A stretch of 64,000 nucleotides of DNA, from the NCBI RefSeq assembly GCF_005938745.2, contig NZ_VCBX02000001.1:3982501-4046500 (forward strand), read 5' to 3'. The notes below the pieces were generated by a model that was not told where the DNA came from, did not search any database, and worked only from the letters and a program-made list of their open reading frames with translations. Made by a program: the position numbers and the translations under genes. This document shows, in pieces, positions 9,723 to 17,905 of the stretch (position 1 is the stretch's first letter; every line of letters begins with the position of its first letter). This DNA comes from Rhodococcus sp. KBS0724 (GTDB lineage Bacteria > Actinomycetota > Actinomycetes > Mycobacteriales > Mycobacteriaceae).

Positions 9723-10522
9723 TTCGTCTCCACGTAGATTTGTGCCCGCACCGACGAGGCGGCGGGCGGGTCAGCCGGGCTCAGCGGGGTGCCATCGGGC
9801 GATGTCTTGTTGAGCGTCGAGTAGGCGAGCTGCTCGAGCAGTAGTGCGGCATGGTGCGGTGTGTCGGCGCTGACGTCCAGAACTTGCTTGGTCACGCTCA
9901 ACGCCAGGGATGAATGTGCCGCGAACTCATGAGCGATTCGCAGCGCATGCGCAAAATGATCTGCAGGATAGGCGATCTCACTGACGATCCCCCACCTCTC
10001 GGCTTCGGTTGTGTCAAATCGACGTCCGCGTAGGACGAGGTCGCGAGCACGCCCTGCCCCCGCGATTCGCGAGATGCGAGCCACCCCACCCGAGGACGGC
10101 AGGATTCCGATTCCGATCTCGGGGAATCCGAACACTGCTGCCGGATCTGCAACTCGGATGTCGGTAGCGAGTGCGAGCTCGAGTCCACCACCGAGGCAAT
10201 AGCCCGTGATTGCGGACACGGTCGGTTGTGGCAGCCCGGCAAGCACCTCGTACACCGAACCGGAAGTCCGGTAATACTCTGCGATCGCCTCAGGTGTCAT
10301 GGATCGGAGTTCAGTGACGTCTGCGCCGGCCGAGAACACCGAGTCACCACCGGTGAGAACTACTGCCCGACTGGACTTCACCTCCGGCGATCGCAATGCT
10401 TCGAGCATCTCGGCCTCCAGATGGGTGGACAGGGCGTTGCGTTTGCGTACTCGCCGCAGCGTGATGGTCGCGACGCCGTTGTCGCGAGCCACCTCGACGG
10501 TGCCGGCGCTTTCATTGGACAC
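9719..10522 (-). CDS. Enoyl-CoA hydratase/isomerase family protein
   Basis: A 267-residue crotonase-fold enzyme, which would add water across a trans-2-enoyl-CoA. The oxyanion-hole segment FSAGADV lies near residues 63-69 and the second one, GYCLGGGLELAL, at 107-118. Both hydratase glutamates are in place by alignment with the family (Glu115 in GLELA, Glu135 in FPEIG), so hydratase activity is more likely than a non-hydratase role. It is the fourth gene of the operon, 3 bp after the acyl-CoA dehydrogenase gene and overlapping the MFS gene by 4 bp. Confidence 0.92.
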   Translation of the reverse strand: MSNESAGTVEVARDNGVATITLRRVRKRNALSTHLEAEMLEALRSPEVKSSRAVVLTGGDSVFSAGADVTELRSMTPEAIAEYYRTSGSVYEVLAGLPQPTVSAITGYCLGGGLELALATDIRVADPAAVFGFPEIGIGILPSSGGVARISRIAGAGRARDLVLRGRRFDTTEAERWGIVSEIAYPADHFAHALRIAHEFAAHSSLALSVTKQVLDVSADTPHHAALLLEQLAYSTLNKTSPDGTPLSPADPPAASSVRAQIYVETK

Positions 10523-10525
10523 GGA

Positions 10526-11725
10526 CTACTCCCCGTTCGTGGCATAGCGGAACGACAGCAGATCGTCCAGGCCCCGCTTGTTGGCCTCGTTCGCGATGAC
10601 CAGACGCTGGATTTCCGACGTTCCTTCCCAGATGCGATCGACGCGCAGTTCTCGCCACAACCGCTCGACGGGGTAGTCGCGAATGTAACCGCGGCCGCCG
10701 AAAATCTGGACGGCCCGGTCAACCACTCGATTCGACGCCTCGGAGGCTGCTAACTTCACCGTGGCAGCTTTGGCATGCAGTGTCTTTCGGAGTTCCGCGT
10801 CGTCCGGATCGGCCTGATCGAATTCCCATGCGATCTGGTGGGTGAGAGCGCGGTTGGTCGTGATGTCGACAACGGAATCGGCGATCATCCCTTGGATCAG
10901 TTGACGATTGATCAGCGGCTCGCCGCCTTGAATACGCTCGCGCGCCCAGTCGACGGCCAGGGTCAGTGCACGCTCGGCGGCACCTATCGTGCGCGCTCCG
11001 ATCATCAGCCGTTCTTCGGTGAACCAGTCACGGGTCAGGTCGTGGCCCTGTCCGATTCTCCCGAGGACGGCGTCCGCTCCCACGCGTACGTTCTCGAAGC
11101 GGAATTCGGGATGCTCGTACACGAACGTGTGTGTGTATCGCGGGGTGTGCGTGATCTTCACACCCGGGGTGTCGACGTCGACAAGAAATATAGTTGCCGC
11201 GTTCTCTGGCTCGACGTTAGCCAGCACGATGAGAAAGTCGGCGACGTCACCTACTGTGACAAACCATTTCTCACCGTTGATGAGGTACCCGCCGCTGCCG
11301 TCGGGAGTGGCGGTGGTGCTCGCAGCGGAGAAGTCCGAACCTGCGTTGGCTTCCGAGATCGCTACTGCGTCCCGGCGGTCTCCGCGGGCGCCGGGGATCA
11401 GATAGCGTTCCCGCTGTTCCGGTGTGGCATGGGTGAGCGGGTTGGCCGGACGCCATACGGTGTCCCACAACGCATTTGTGAGCTTGCCGAGTTCGTCCTG
11501 CACTACAGCCTGCTCGAGTACTGTCAGTCCGGCACCGCCGTATTCGACAGGGGTGTTGATTGCTTGCAGTCCCGAGGCGAGAACCGCCGCCTTGATGGTG
11601 GCGTGCGCATCGTCGGAGAGTCCGTTGTTCTTCTCGCACTCGTTCTCGAACTGCATAATCGTGTCGGTGAGGGCGCGTGCTCTCTTCTTGAGGTCGGCAA
11701 GGCGCGGGCTGTATGCAAATTCCAT
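10526..11725 (-). CDS. Acyl-CoA dehydrogenase
   Basis: A 399-residue FAD flavoprotein that would introduce the alpha-beta double bond into an acyl-CoA and pass electrons to ETF. Seen are the FAD/substrate segment AISEANAGSDFSA, GEKWFVTVGDVADF, and the C-terminal signature RIWEGTSEIQRLVIANE carrying the candidate catalytic glutamate of the short/medium-chain type. An AGGAG lies 9-10 nt before ATG 11725. It is the third gene of the operon, 18 bp after the CoA ligase gene. The chain length or branching of the substrate is unknown. Confidence 0.94.
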   Translation of the reverse strand: MEFAYSPRLADLKKRARALTDTIMQFENECEKNNGLSDDAHATIKAAVLASGLQAINTPVEYGGAGLTVLEQAVVQDELGKLTNALWDTVWRPANPLTHATPEQRERYLIPGARGDRRDAVAISEANAGSDFSAASTTATPDGSGGYLINGEKWFVTVGDVADFLIVLANVEPENAATIFLVDVDTPGVKITHTPRYTHTFVYEHPEFRFENVRVGADAVLGRIGQGHDLTRDWFTEERLMIGARTIGAAERALTLAVDWARERIQGGEPLINRQLIQGMIADSVVDITTNRALTHQIAWEFDQADPDDAELRKTLHAKAATVKLAASEASNRVVDRAVQIFGGRGYIRDYPVERLWRELRVDRIWEGTSEIQRLVIANEANKRGLDDLLSFRYATNGE

Positions 11726-11743
11726 AATGTCGGTGCTCCTGTG

Positions 11744-13816
11744 TCAGTGGGTAGTAGGTGAGGCGAGTACGATTCGTGCGTCGAGCCCGAGAGCATGCTT
11801 CGGAGTGACGAACAGAGGGTTGATCTCGAGTTCCGCGATTTCCGGGTGTGCCGTGGCCACAGCCGTGACAACCGCGATTGCATCTGCGGCGGCGTTGATA
11901 GCGACGGGGAGATGCCCCCGGACGCCTCGGAGCAGCGCAGAGGCCCGCAAGCTTTCGAGCAACCGGCGCGCAGTCTCCGCGTCCACCGGAGCGAGCGCAA
12001 AGGCAACATCTGCAAGGACTTCGGTGTAGATGCCACCGAAACCCACCATGGCAACGGGCCCGAACCTGGCGTCGGTCTGCACTCCTACGATGAGTTCGAC
12101 ACCGTCGTTCAGGTCGGCCATCGCTTCGACGCAGTATCCAGATGCACTGAGTGCGTCATCCATCAACCGGAAGGCGTCGGAAAGTCGCTGCTCCGTTTCC
12201 AATCCGAGTGCCACGCCGCCGGAGTCGGATTTGTGGAGCAATCCCATTGCTTTAAGGACCACCGGATATCCGATACTGTTCGCCGCCGCGATTGCCTCGT
12301 CACAGGTGGAAACCATTCTGGCTGAGGGAAACTCGACGCCCGCGCTCCGAAACAGTTCACGGGCATCCCAGTAACCGTCGCCGGTTACCGGGTCGCCGCC
12401 GCCACATGGTAGTTGCGAACAGACCGTCGGCGCGCATCTGGCGGCAAGAGCACCGAGAGTGCCCGCTGCGTCCTCAACAGCGCCGAAGACCGGCACGCCG
12501 CTCGCGGCCAAGACCTTGGCTGCCACGCTCTCAGGATGCATCGTATGCACGACAACAGGTTTGCCGTGTAGTCGAGTCGCCATGACCATCGCCCGTGCGG
12601 TCTCGATCTCGGCATGTGCGAGACTCTCACCATAGCTGCCGTAACCACCGAAATAGCCGGTGAGCAGAACCGAATCGACTGTCGGATCGGCAAGAACGAT
12701 GCCGAGGACCGATGCGAACGATGTGATGTCCTGCTCCCCTGCACCGGCAAGGTCGATCGGGTTGCTCACTCCCGCAGACGGCGGCAAGAGCGCACGCAGT
12801 GCGGCAGTAACGTCGGACGGAAACTCCGGCACCGAGAGACCAACCGCCTCCAGCACGTCCGCAGCGACGCCGGCATGGCCACCACCGTCGGCGATGACGC
12901 CGACTCGGTGGACATCCGCAGGCCCGTAACTGAGTAGCGTCGCGGCGACATCGGCAAGCTGCCGCGGGCTTGCGACCCTGTAAACACCGGCCGCGCGGCA
13001 GGCTGCATCAATCACGGCACTGTCCGAGGTCAGCGACCCTGTGTGTGACTGCGCCCCGCGGATCGACGCTTCGCTGCCACCGACGGTGAGGAGAAGGACG
13101 GGCTTGCCCGCCTCAGCGGCATAGGCAGCGGCGGCCACGAAGGCGCGCCCGTCTCCGAAATCCTCGCAGTACACCGCAATGAGATCGGTGTCCTTGTGGT
13201 CCACACAAGATCGGATGAGATCAGCTATACCGAGATCCGCCTGGTTACCCAATGATACGAACCTGGAGAAGCCGTGCCCACGAGCGGCGAAGAACTGGCT
13301 GAGCTCGAGTGCCATGTTGCCGCTCTGCGAGAGCAGCGCAACACGACCTGCAGGTAGCGAATTCGAAGCCAGTGTCAACGACGTGCTCGAATCGAGCACC
13401 CCCAAGCAGTTCGGCCCGAGCAAGACAGCCCCTGCGTCTCGTACCCGTGCGACGACCCTCTCCTGCAGAGCCCGGCCGGCAGCACCGAGTTCGGCAAAGC
13501 CGGCGGTGACCCCGACAATCGCAGAGGCTCCAGCAGCGAGGGCATCATCCACGGCCTCCTCGAAACCCTCCGCTGGAACGGTGATTACAACGAGATCGAC
13601 CCGTTCGTCCAGTTCCGAGAGACTTCGAATTGAAGGATGATCCAGGATCCGCTCGCCGCGCCGGTTGACAAGGTGAACGGACCGGCGCCCCTTCATACGC
13701 AGAGCCTGAACGCTAAGCCAATTGCCGTACTTGGACTCATCGTTGCTCGCCCCGAGAATGGCCACTGAGTCTGGGTTGAACAGTGCTGTCAGGTCGCGGC
13801 CGACAATGGCGTTCAT
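11744..13816 (-). CDS. NDP-forming acyl-CoA synthetase, fused alpha-beta subunits
   Basis: A 690-residue member of the acetate-CoA ligase (ADP-forming) superfamily, joining a carboxylate to CoA at the expense of a nucleoside triphosphate. Order: CoA-binding domain (about 1-130; LFNPDSVAILGASND), succinyl-CoA-ligase-like flavodoxin domains with the phospho-histidine segment GAQSHTGSLTSD, then a C-terminal ATP-grasp domain (from about 470; YPVVLKAMGLLHKSDSGG, ELEINPLFV). The fused architecture is common in actinobacteria. It overlaps the upstream SDR gene by 4 bp (ATGA), so translation is probably coupled. In this operon it is the activating enzyme; some relatives are protein acyltransferases, but those carry a GNAT domain absent here. 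Confidence 0.92.
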   Translation of the reverse strand: MNAIVGRDLTALFNPDSVAILGASNDESKYGNWLSVQALRMKGRRSVHLVNRRGERILDHPSIRSLSELDERVDLVVITVPAEGFEEAVDDALAAGASAIVGVTAGFAELGAAGRALQERVVARVRDAGAVLLGPNCLGVLDSSTSLTLASNSLPAGRVALLSQSGNMALELSQFFAARGHGFSRFVSLGNQADLGIADLIRSCVDHKDTDLIAVYCEDFGDGRAFVAAAAYAAEAGKPVLLLTVGGSEASIRGAQSHTGSLTSDSAVIDAACRAAGVYRVASPRQLADVAATLLSYGPADVHRVGVIADGGGHAGVAADVLEAVGLSVPEFPSDVTAALRALLPPSAGVSNPIDLAGAGEQDITSFASVLGIVLADPTVDSVLLTGYFGGYGSYGESLAHAEIETARAMVMATRLHGKPVVVHTMHPESVAAKVLAASGVPVFGAVEDAAGTLGALAARCAPTVCSQLPCGGGDPVTGDGYWDARELFRSAGVEFPSARMVSTCDEAIAAANSIGYPVVLKAMGLLHKSDSGGVALGLETEQRLSDAFRLMDDALSASGYCVEAMADLNDGVELIVGVQTDARFGPVAMVGFGGIYTEVLADVAFALAPVDAETARRLLESLRASALLRGVRGHLPVAINAAADAIAVVTAVATAHPEIAELEINPLFVTPKHALGLDARIVLASPTTH

Positions 13817-14646
13817 CGAGTTTTCCCGACCATCGGCGCAGGGTGGCCTGCACCCCAGGCATCCGCCCCGCCGTCAATGACGACAGTGGTACCGGTGACG
13901 TAACTTCCTGCGGGCGAGGCGAGAAAGGTGACGACTCCCGACACGTCCTCGGCACTACCCAGACGTCCGAGCGGCACCGCAGAAGCCCACCGCGCACGTG
14001 CCTCGTCGCTGTAGTTTTCTTTCATCCCGTCGGTGGCGATGGTTCCTGGAGCGATACAAATCGACCTGATTCCGTACCGACTCCACTCCAATGAGAGTCC
14101 CGACGCGAGGTTTTCCAGAGCAGCCCGTGCGGAAGTGGCATGAACCATCGATGATATCCCCCGCCGAGGGGAGAACGCCATGAAGAAGATGGAACCGGAC
14201 CCCTGCGGAATCATTGCGCGAACGGCCACCTCCCGGGTCACTGCCCATGTGGCGTCGACGGCAAGGCGGTGTACAGCGCGCCAGCCTCTATTCGTGATGT
14301 CTTCCGCAGCCGCGGCGAATTGTCCGCCCGCATTGTTGACCAATGTGTCGATGCGACCGAACCGTTCGAGGGCTTGACCCACCAGGGCGGTCACTTCGGT
14401 TTCTTCTCGAACGTCTGCTGACACGGCGAGAGCCCGAACTCCGAGCGCCTCGATCTCGGATGCGGTGTTCTCGAGGGGCTCTGGCCTACGGCCGCTGATA
14501 ACGACATCCGCTCCACATCTGGCCATGTCGAGGGCAATCGCGCGCCCTATTCCGGTGCCTCCACCGGTAACCAGTGCCACCCGGCCGCGATGGACGTCAG
14601 GTTGCAACAGCTGCCCGACTCCACCGCCTGAGTTGTCCCATTCCAT
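13813..14646 (-). CDS. SDR oxidoreductase, dienoyl/enoyl-CoA reductase-like
   Basis: A 277-residue Rossmann-fold short-chain dehydrogenase from ATG 14646 (GAGAGG about 10 nt upstream); ATG 14664 would add six residues. The cofactor motif TGGGTGIGRA is at residues 27-36 and NNAGG at 104-108. The usual YxxxK catalytic pair is absent: the corresponding segment is SSMVHATSARAAL (His169, Arg174). This His-for-Tyr pattern resembles peroxisomal-type 2,4-dienoyl-CoA or trans-2-enoyl-CoA reductases, although there the Lys is usually kept. It is the first gene of the operon, facing the TetR gene across the operator region. A role on an unsaturated CoA ester is inferred. Confidence 0.85.
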   Translation of the reverse strand: MEWDNSGGGVGQLLQPDVHRGRVALVTGGGTGIGRAIALDMARCGADVVISGRRPEPLENTASEIEALGVRALAVSADVREETEVTALVGQALERFGRIDTLVNNAGGQFAAAAEDITNRGWRAVHRLAVDATWAVTREVAVRAMIPQGSGSIFFMAFSPRRGISSMVHATSARAALENLASGLSLEWSRYGIRSICIAPGTIATDGMKENYSDEARARWASAVPLGRLGSAEDVSGVVTFLASPAGSYVTGTTVVIDGGADAWGAGHPAPMVGKTR

Positions 14647-14681
14647 CGAGCGTCTGCCTCTCATAATGATTTCATCCGTCG

Positions 14682-14699
14682 ACTGACTGATGAATCAGT
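14682..14699. promoter_or_regulatory. TetR operator-like palindrome, site 1
   Basis: ACTGACTGATGAATCAGT, an imperfect palindrome containing ACTGAT-GA-ATCAGT, just upstream of the SDR-led operon. It matches site 2 (14848-14865) at 14 of 18 positions. Binding by the adjacent TetR protein is inferred. Confidence 0.65.
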
Positions 14700-14847
14700 T
14701 ATACAGTGACGCAGTGCACACCTGTCAAGGGTTTTCCGAAAAACTTCTCACCGGCCCCGTGGAGGCAAGCTCAAAAACACCGGCGCTGAACTGGTAATTT
14801 CTGAAATAGCCCAGCGATGTGAGACTCATTAGACTTTCCGAAATTTG

Positions 14848-14865
14848 ACTGACTAGTGCGTCAGT
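14848..14865. promoter_or_regulatory. TetR operator-like palindrome, site 2
   Basis: ACTGACTAGTGCGTCAGT, outer arms ACTGAC/GTCAGT, placed about 60 bp before the chosen TetR start. Shared pattern with site 1: ACTGACT, two free bases, TG, one free base, then purine-TCAGT. It overlaps the GTG (14856) of the longest open frame, another reason to prefer the downstream start. Confidence 0.65.
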
Positions 14866-14878
14866 TTCCGACGTATGA

Positions 14879-14896
14879 TTTGATGGATCAGTCAGT
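14879..14896. promoter_or_regulatory. TetR operator-like site 3 (partial)
   Basis: TTTGATGGATCAGTCAGT; its complement begins ACTGACTGATC and ends ATCA, matching site 1 at about 14 of 18 bases. It lies within the leader of the TetR gene, which would suit autoregulation. Confidence 0.45.
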
Positions 14897-14924
14897 GACA
14901 AAGAAGGGCGAACAAGGAGACACT

Positions 14925-15533
14925 GTGACCACTCAACTCACCGAGGATGCGCGACGATCTGCGATTCTCGACGCAGCCGCCACACTGATCGCCGAACGTG
15001 GCTACCACTCAGTCCGGATCTCCGACATCGCCAAAGTCGTCGGCACCAGTACAGGCGCGGTGCATTACTACTTCCCCGGTAAGAGCGACGTGTTGACAGC
15101 GGCCCTCCGACACGCGATCGACAACGCGTTCGACCGGCAAAGCCGAGAACTCCAGGCCATCGACGATGCCCACCAGCGCCTGCTGCGCCTGATCGACATG
15201 CAACTGCCCCGCCTCGGACCAGTGCGGGACGAGTGGTCTATCTGGCTCCAATTCTGGACGGAAGCGACACTGCGGCCTGAACTCCGCCCGTTCCACAACA
15301 CCTACTACGCCCGGTGGCACGACACCGTGGTCCGGATCGTCCTCCGCGGACAACGCCAGGGAGTTTTCCGCTCCGACGTCGACCCGGAAACCATCGCCCA
15401 ACGACTCACCGCGCTCACCGACGGCGTCGCGATCCAGGTGTTGACTGGCGCACCAAATATGACGGTCGCTGCTATGAAGGAACTTCTCGTGCAGTTCGTC
15501 CACGACTCACTCGTCAAACCGCGGACGTGGTGA
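14925..15533 (+). CDS. TetR-family transcriptional regulator
   Basis: A 202-residue TetR repressor. GTG 14925 was chosen because AAGGAG (14914-14919) precedes it by 5 nt; the open frame extends up to GTG 14856 (225 residues) but that overlaps an operator. The N-terminal helix-turn-helix is canonical (RRSAILDAAATLIAERGYHSVRISDIAKVVGTSTGAVHYYFPGKSDVL in order), followed by a C-terminal ligand domain without a recognisable signature. It is divergent from the acyl-CoA operon with three related palindromes in between, so it probably controls that operon and itself, sensing an acyl-CoA or the free acid. Confidence 0.92.
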   Translation: MTTQLTEDARRSAILDAAATLIAERGYHSVRISDIAKVVGTSTGAVHYYFPGKSDVLTAALRHAIDNAFDRQSRELQAIDDAHQRLLRLIDMQLPRLGPVRDEWSIWLQFWTEATLRPELRPFHNTYYARWHDTVVRIVLRGQRQGVFRSDVDPETIAQRLTALTDGVAIQVLTGAPNMTVAAMKELLVQFVHDSLVKPRTW

Positions 15534-15534
15534 C

Positions 15535-16045
15535 ACACGCTCGACGACAACCGCCCTGGTCCTGATTCCAAAGTCGACGAAAGGTGAACTCTCACAGAAT
15601 ATTCGAGAAGCGACCCTCACATCGCGAGCACAAGCCCTCACCCGAAAGCTGCGCCACCCCAGCTCACGAGATAGCGACGATTGGGCGAAGGCTACGTCAA
15701 TGGCAAGGAGCGGTGCCCCATTCGATTGGCAGATCAACAGTCATCCCCATGATGTGATCCTGGTAAGTCGAGATTTTTTCATAGCCGAGGAATTTTCTCG
15801 CCTTAACTGATTCAGAGTTACTTCGTCTCACCGCGACAGCCTTCTACGGGCGATCCGGAACCAGAGCGGCACTTGGGCGGTTTCTACACGACCTCGCGAC
15901 AGGCCGAATCACCTCCCGCGGTATCGGACCCCACCATGCCACCGTTGACGAAGTCTGCGACTTTGCGCGCAATCTTGCGACCTACTCTCCGCTCATCCCC
16001 GCAACAGACAAACCACTTCCGGGCCGCTGCCACGGTAGGAGGTAG
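15535..16045 (+). pseudogene. Possible decayed gene of unknown function, one frameshift
   Basis: Two plus-strand stretches open without a usable start can be joined by one frameshift near 15800. The first (to TGA 15808-15810) includes TSRAQALTRKLRHPSSRD, then DDWAKATSMARSGAPFDWQI and VILVSRDFFIAEEFSRL. The second (15785 to TAG 16043-16045) includes TDSELLRLTATAFYGRSGT, RAALGRFLHDLATGRIT and DEVCDFARNLATYSPLIPAT. Residue composition and codon choice look protein-like, but no family was recognised. Alternatively this is simply non-coding sequence that happens to be open. Confidence 0.3.
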
Positions 16046-16052
16046 CGAGTCG

Positions 16053-16793
16053 ATGAATCGGTTCGAGAAAAAAGTGGCATTAGTGACAGGTGCTGCGAGT
16101 GGTATCGGCCGTGCAGTCGCGGAACAGATCGCTACAGAGGGAGGGGCAGTTATCGTCGCGGACATCCAAGATGACCTCGGTTCCGCTGTGGTGCAGTCGA
16201 TCGTGTCCGCCGGCGGTCGAGCTGTTTACCGTCATCTAGATGTCTCGTCCGAAGCCGATTGGGATAGGGCGGTGACCGAAGCTGTGGACACCTTCGGCGC
16301 CTTGGGAATTCTGGTCAACAACGCTGGTATCGCTCATCCGCAGCTCATCGAGGACACCAGCAAAGATCTCTACGATCGAGTCATCGCGGTAACTCAGACC
16401 AGTGTCTTCCTCGGACAGCGGTCGGCGAGTTCCGCATTGAAGGCCTCAGGGTACGGTTCTGTCGTCAATGTAAGTTCGATGTTCGGCGTTGTCGGGGGAT
16501 TTGGATCGGCGCCGGCATACGCGGCTGCGAAGGGCGCAGTGCGGACGTTGTCCAAGAACACCGCGATCGCGTGGGCCAAGGAAGGCGTCCGCGTGAACTC
16601 CGTGCATCCAGGATTCATCGACACTCCCACCCTCGGAGACGAGGGTCGAGCACAGATGATCGCCGTGACCCCAATGGGAAGACTCGGTACCGCAAGCGAA
16701 GTGGCCGGACTCGTTGCCTTTCTGGCGAGCGACGAGGCATCGTTCATTACGGGTGGAGAGTTCCTCGTGGATGGCGGATACACAGCGCAGTAG
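16053..16793 (+). CDS. SDR-family NAD(P)-dependent oxidoreductase
   Basis: A 246-residue classical short-chain dehydrogenase. ATG 16053 is preceded by AGGAGG (16037-16042) at 10 nt; upstream in-frame sequence to 15873 is not conserved-looking. Cofactor motif TGAASGIG (12-19), NNAGI (89-93), catalytic Ser in NVSSMFG (about 141), Tyr156 and Lys160 in YAAAK, and PGFIDTP downstream of it. It is complete, unlike its neighbours, and would reduce or oxidise a hydroxyl/keto group; the substrate is unknown. It may serve the same pathway as the divergent acyl-CoA operon. Confidence 0.92.
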   Translation: MNRFEKKVALVTGAASGIGRAVAEQIATEGGAVIVADIQDDLGSAVVQSIVSAGGRAVYRHLDVSSEADWDRAVTEAVDTFGALGILVNNAGIAHPQLIEDTSKDLYDRVIAVTQTSVFLGQRSASSALKASGYGSVVNVSSMFGVVGGFGSAPAYAAAKGAVRTLSKNTAIAWAKEGVRVNSVHPGFIDTPTLGDEGRAQMIAVTPMGRLGTASEVAGLVAFLASDEASFITGGEFLVDGGYTAQ

Positions 16794-16800
16794 CATTGCG

Positions 16801-16835
16801 CGTGTGGCTGGCACTAGTTTCATGCCAGCCACACG
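16801..16835 (+). terminator. Terminator hairpin after the SDR gene
   Basis: Perfect 13-bp stem (CGTGTGGCTGGCA 16801-16813, TGCCAGCCACACG 16823-16835) with a 9-nt loop, 8 bp beyond the SDR stop. No long U tract follows. Confidence 0.65.
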
Positions 16836-16979
16836 TCCTAGTGTGGCGGGGAATCCCGCAGTGTGGGTGACTCTCCGGCACCGGGGATGCTCTGGTACCA
16901 CTGCGATCTCAGCTGACCCCGTCGCGCACGACCAGACTCGGCAGTGATGGATCGCACCAACTACAGCAAATACGATCCG

Positions 16980-17196
16980 TCAGCGCCGCAACATTTCATT
17001 CCTACTCGCCGACATTCCCGGATCGTCGATCGCAGTGGGGGTCAGAAATTCCTTGTCCGGCTCGGTCCCGTCGGACGGCCAGCCCACAACATCGGGATAT
17101 CCGTAGCGGCAGGCCAACATTCCGATGACGTCCTCCCCCACCTGGTCGTACTTCAACCACGACGGCGGCAGCACCGGAGGCGTCGAGCACCCAACA
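16980..17196 (-). pseudogene. 3' remnant of an unidentified minus-strand gene
   Basis: Minus-strand frame ending at TGA 16982-16980 that reads LPPSWLKYDQVGEDVIGMLA, then CRYGYPDVVGWPSDG and ends SASRNEMLRR. Third codon positions are dominated by G and C, as in real genes of this genome, so I take it as the last 60-70 codons of a lost gene. Its upstream side ends at the palindrome 17197-17233. Family not recognised. Confidence 0.35.
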
Positions 17197-17233
17197 CGGA
17201 AGTGCCACTTACAGCTGGTGAGTGGCACTTCCG
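17197..17233. repeat. Long perfect intergenic palindrome
   Basis: CGGAAGTGCCACT (17197-17209) and AGTGGCACTTCCG (17221-17233) form a 13-bp perfect stem with an 11-nt loop. It separates two gene remnants of opposite orientation. It could be a terminator or a copy of a dispersed palindromic repeat. Confidence 0.6.
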
Positions 17234-17236
17234 GCC

Positions 17237-17359
17237 GTCGATTTACCTGCGTTTCAAACCCTCTACGACGAACAAATCGCCACACTCCCCGCAGTGCAGC
17301 GCGTCAGCTCCACCCTCGTCATGAAAAGCGTTGCACACGACAGACCACTACCCCTATGA
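17237..17359 (+). pseudogene. C-terminal fragment of an Lrp/AsnC-family regulator
   Basis: A 40-codon stretch ending at TGA 17357 reads DLPAFQTLYDEQIATLPAVQ, then RVSSTLVMKSVAHDRPLPL, the typical end of the ligand-binding (RAM) domain of Lrp/AsnC regulators. There is no start codon and the DNA-binding half is gone; the 5' side ends at the palindrome 17197-17233. A relic only. Confidence 0.6.
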
Positions 17360-17439
17360 CGACGCCGGGAAGCCTTGGGCTGGAATCGATATCGAATGAT
17401 CAGTCACTGGGCGAGGAAACAGAATCAGCTAGTACATTC

Positions 17440-17893
17440 CTATAAATGCTTCTCTTCACGACCGGGGCCGGTGATAACCTGCGGTTCAGTGAACCCGTAA
17501 TACCCCCAGATGCCGTTCTCGACGCCTATCCCAATCCACTTCCTGCCGCTGAACGGTAGGTCCATTCTCAAACCGCCGCTATGTGTATGCACCGAAACCT
17601 GACCGCAATCGAGACGAGCTGCGAGTCTGTATGCACTCTCCTGATCAGCACTCCACACCGACGCAGTGAGACCATATGGTGAATTGTTCGCGCGCAGTAT
17701 CGCCTCGTCCTCGTCGCGGAATGTCAGTACCGGAATGACCGGCCCAAACTGTTCTTCCGCTACGACTGGCATGTCGTCTGTCACGCAATCGACAATAGTC
17801 GGCGGATAGAAGTATCCGGCGCGGTCGAGCGGAGTTCCACCCGCCACGACGGACTGCGTCGTCCACGAGCCCCTTCACGCGATCGAACTGGGC
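17440..17893 (-). pseudogene. Aldehyde dehydrogenase C-terminal fragment, frameshifted
   Basis: Minus-strand 3' end of an NAD-dependent aldehyde dehydrogenase. A first frame reads AQFDRVKGLVDDAVRRGG (about 17890-17838); a one-base shift then leads into GGTPLDRAGYFYPPTIVD, EEQFGPVIPVLTFRDEDEA, NNSPYGLTASVWS, LPFSGRKWIGIG and the end. The N-terminal roughly 300 residues, with NAD site and catalytic Cys, are missing, so it cannot be active. The 5' break lies against the flavin monooxygenase fragment on the other strand. Confidence 0.8.
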
Positions 17894-17905
17894 CAGGTTG
17901 TTTGT

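Noticed and set aside
16944..17324. 126-codon plus-strand open frame
   Set aside because: It overlaps the better-supported minus-strand relic and the palindrome, and its product is Arg/Pro-rich without any motif.
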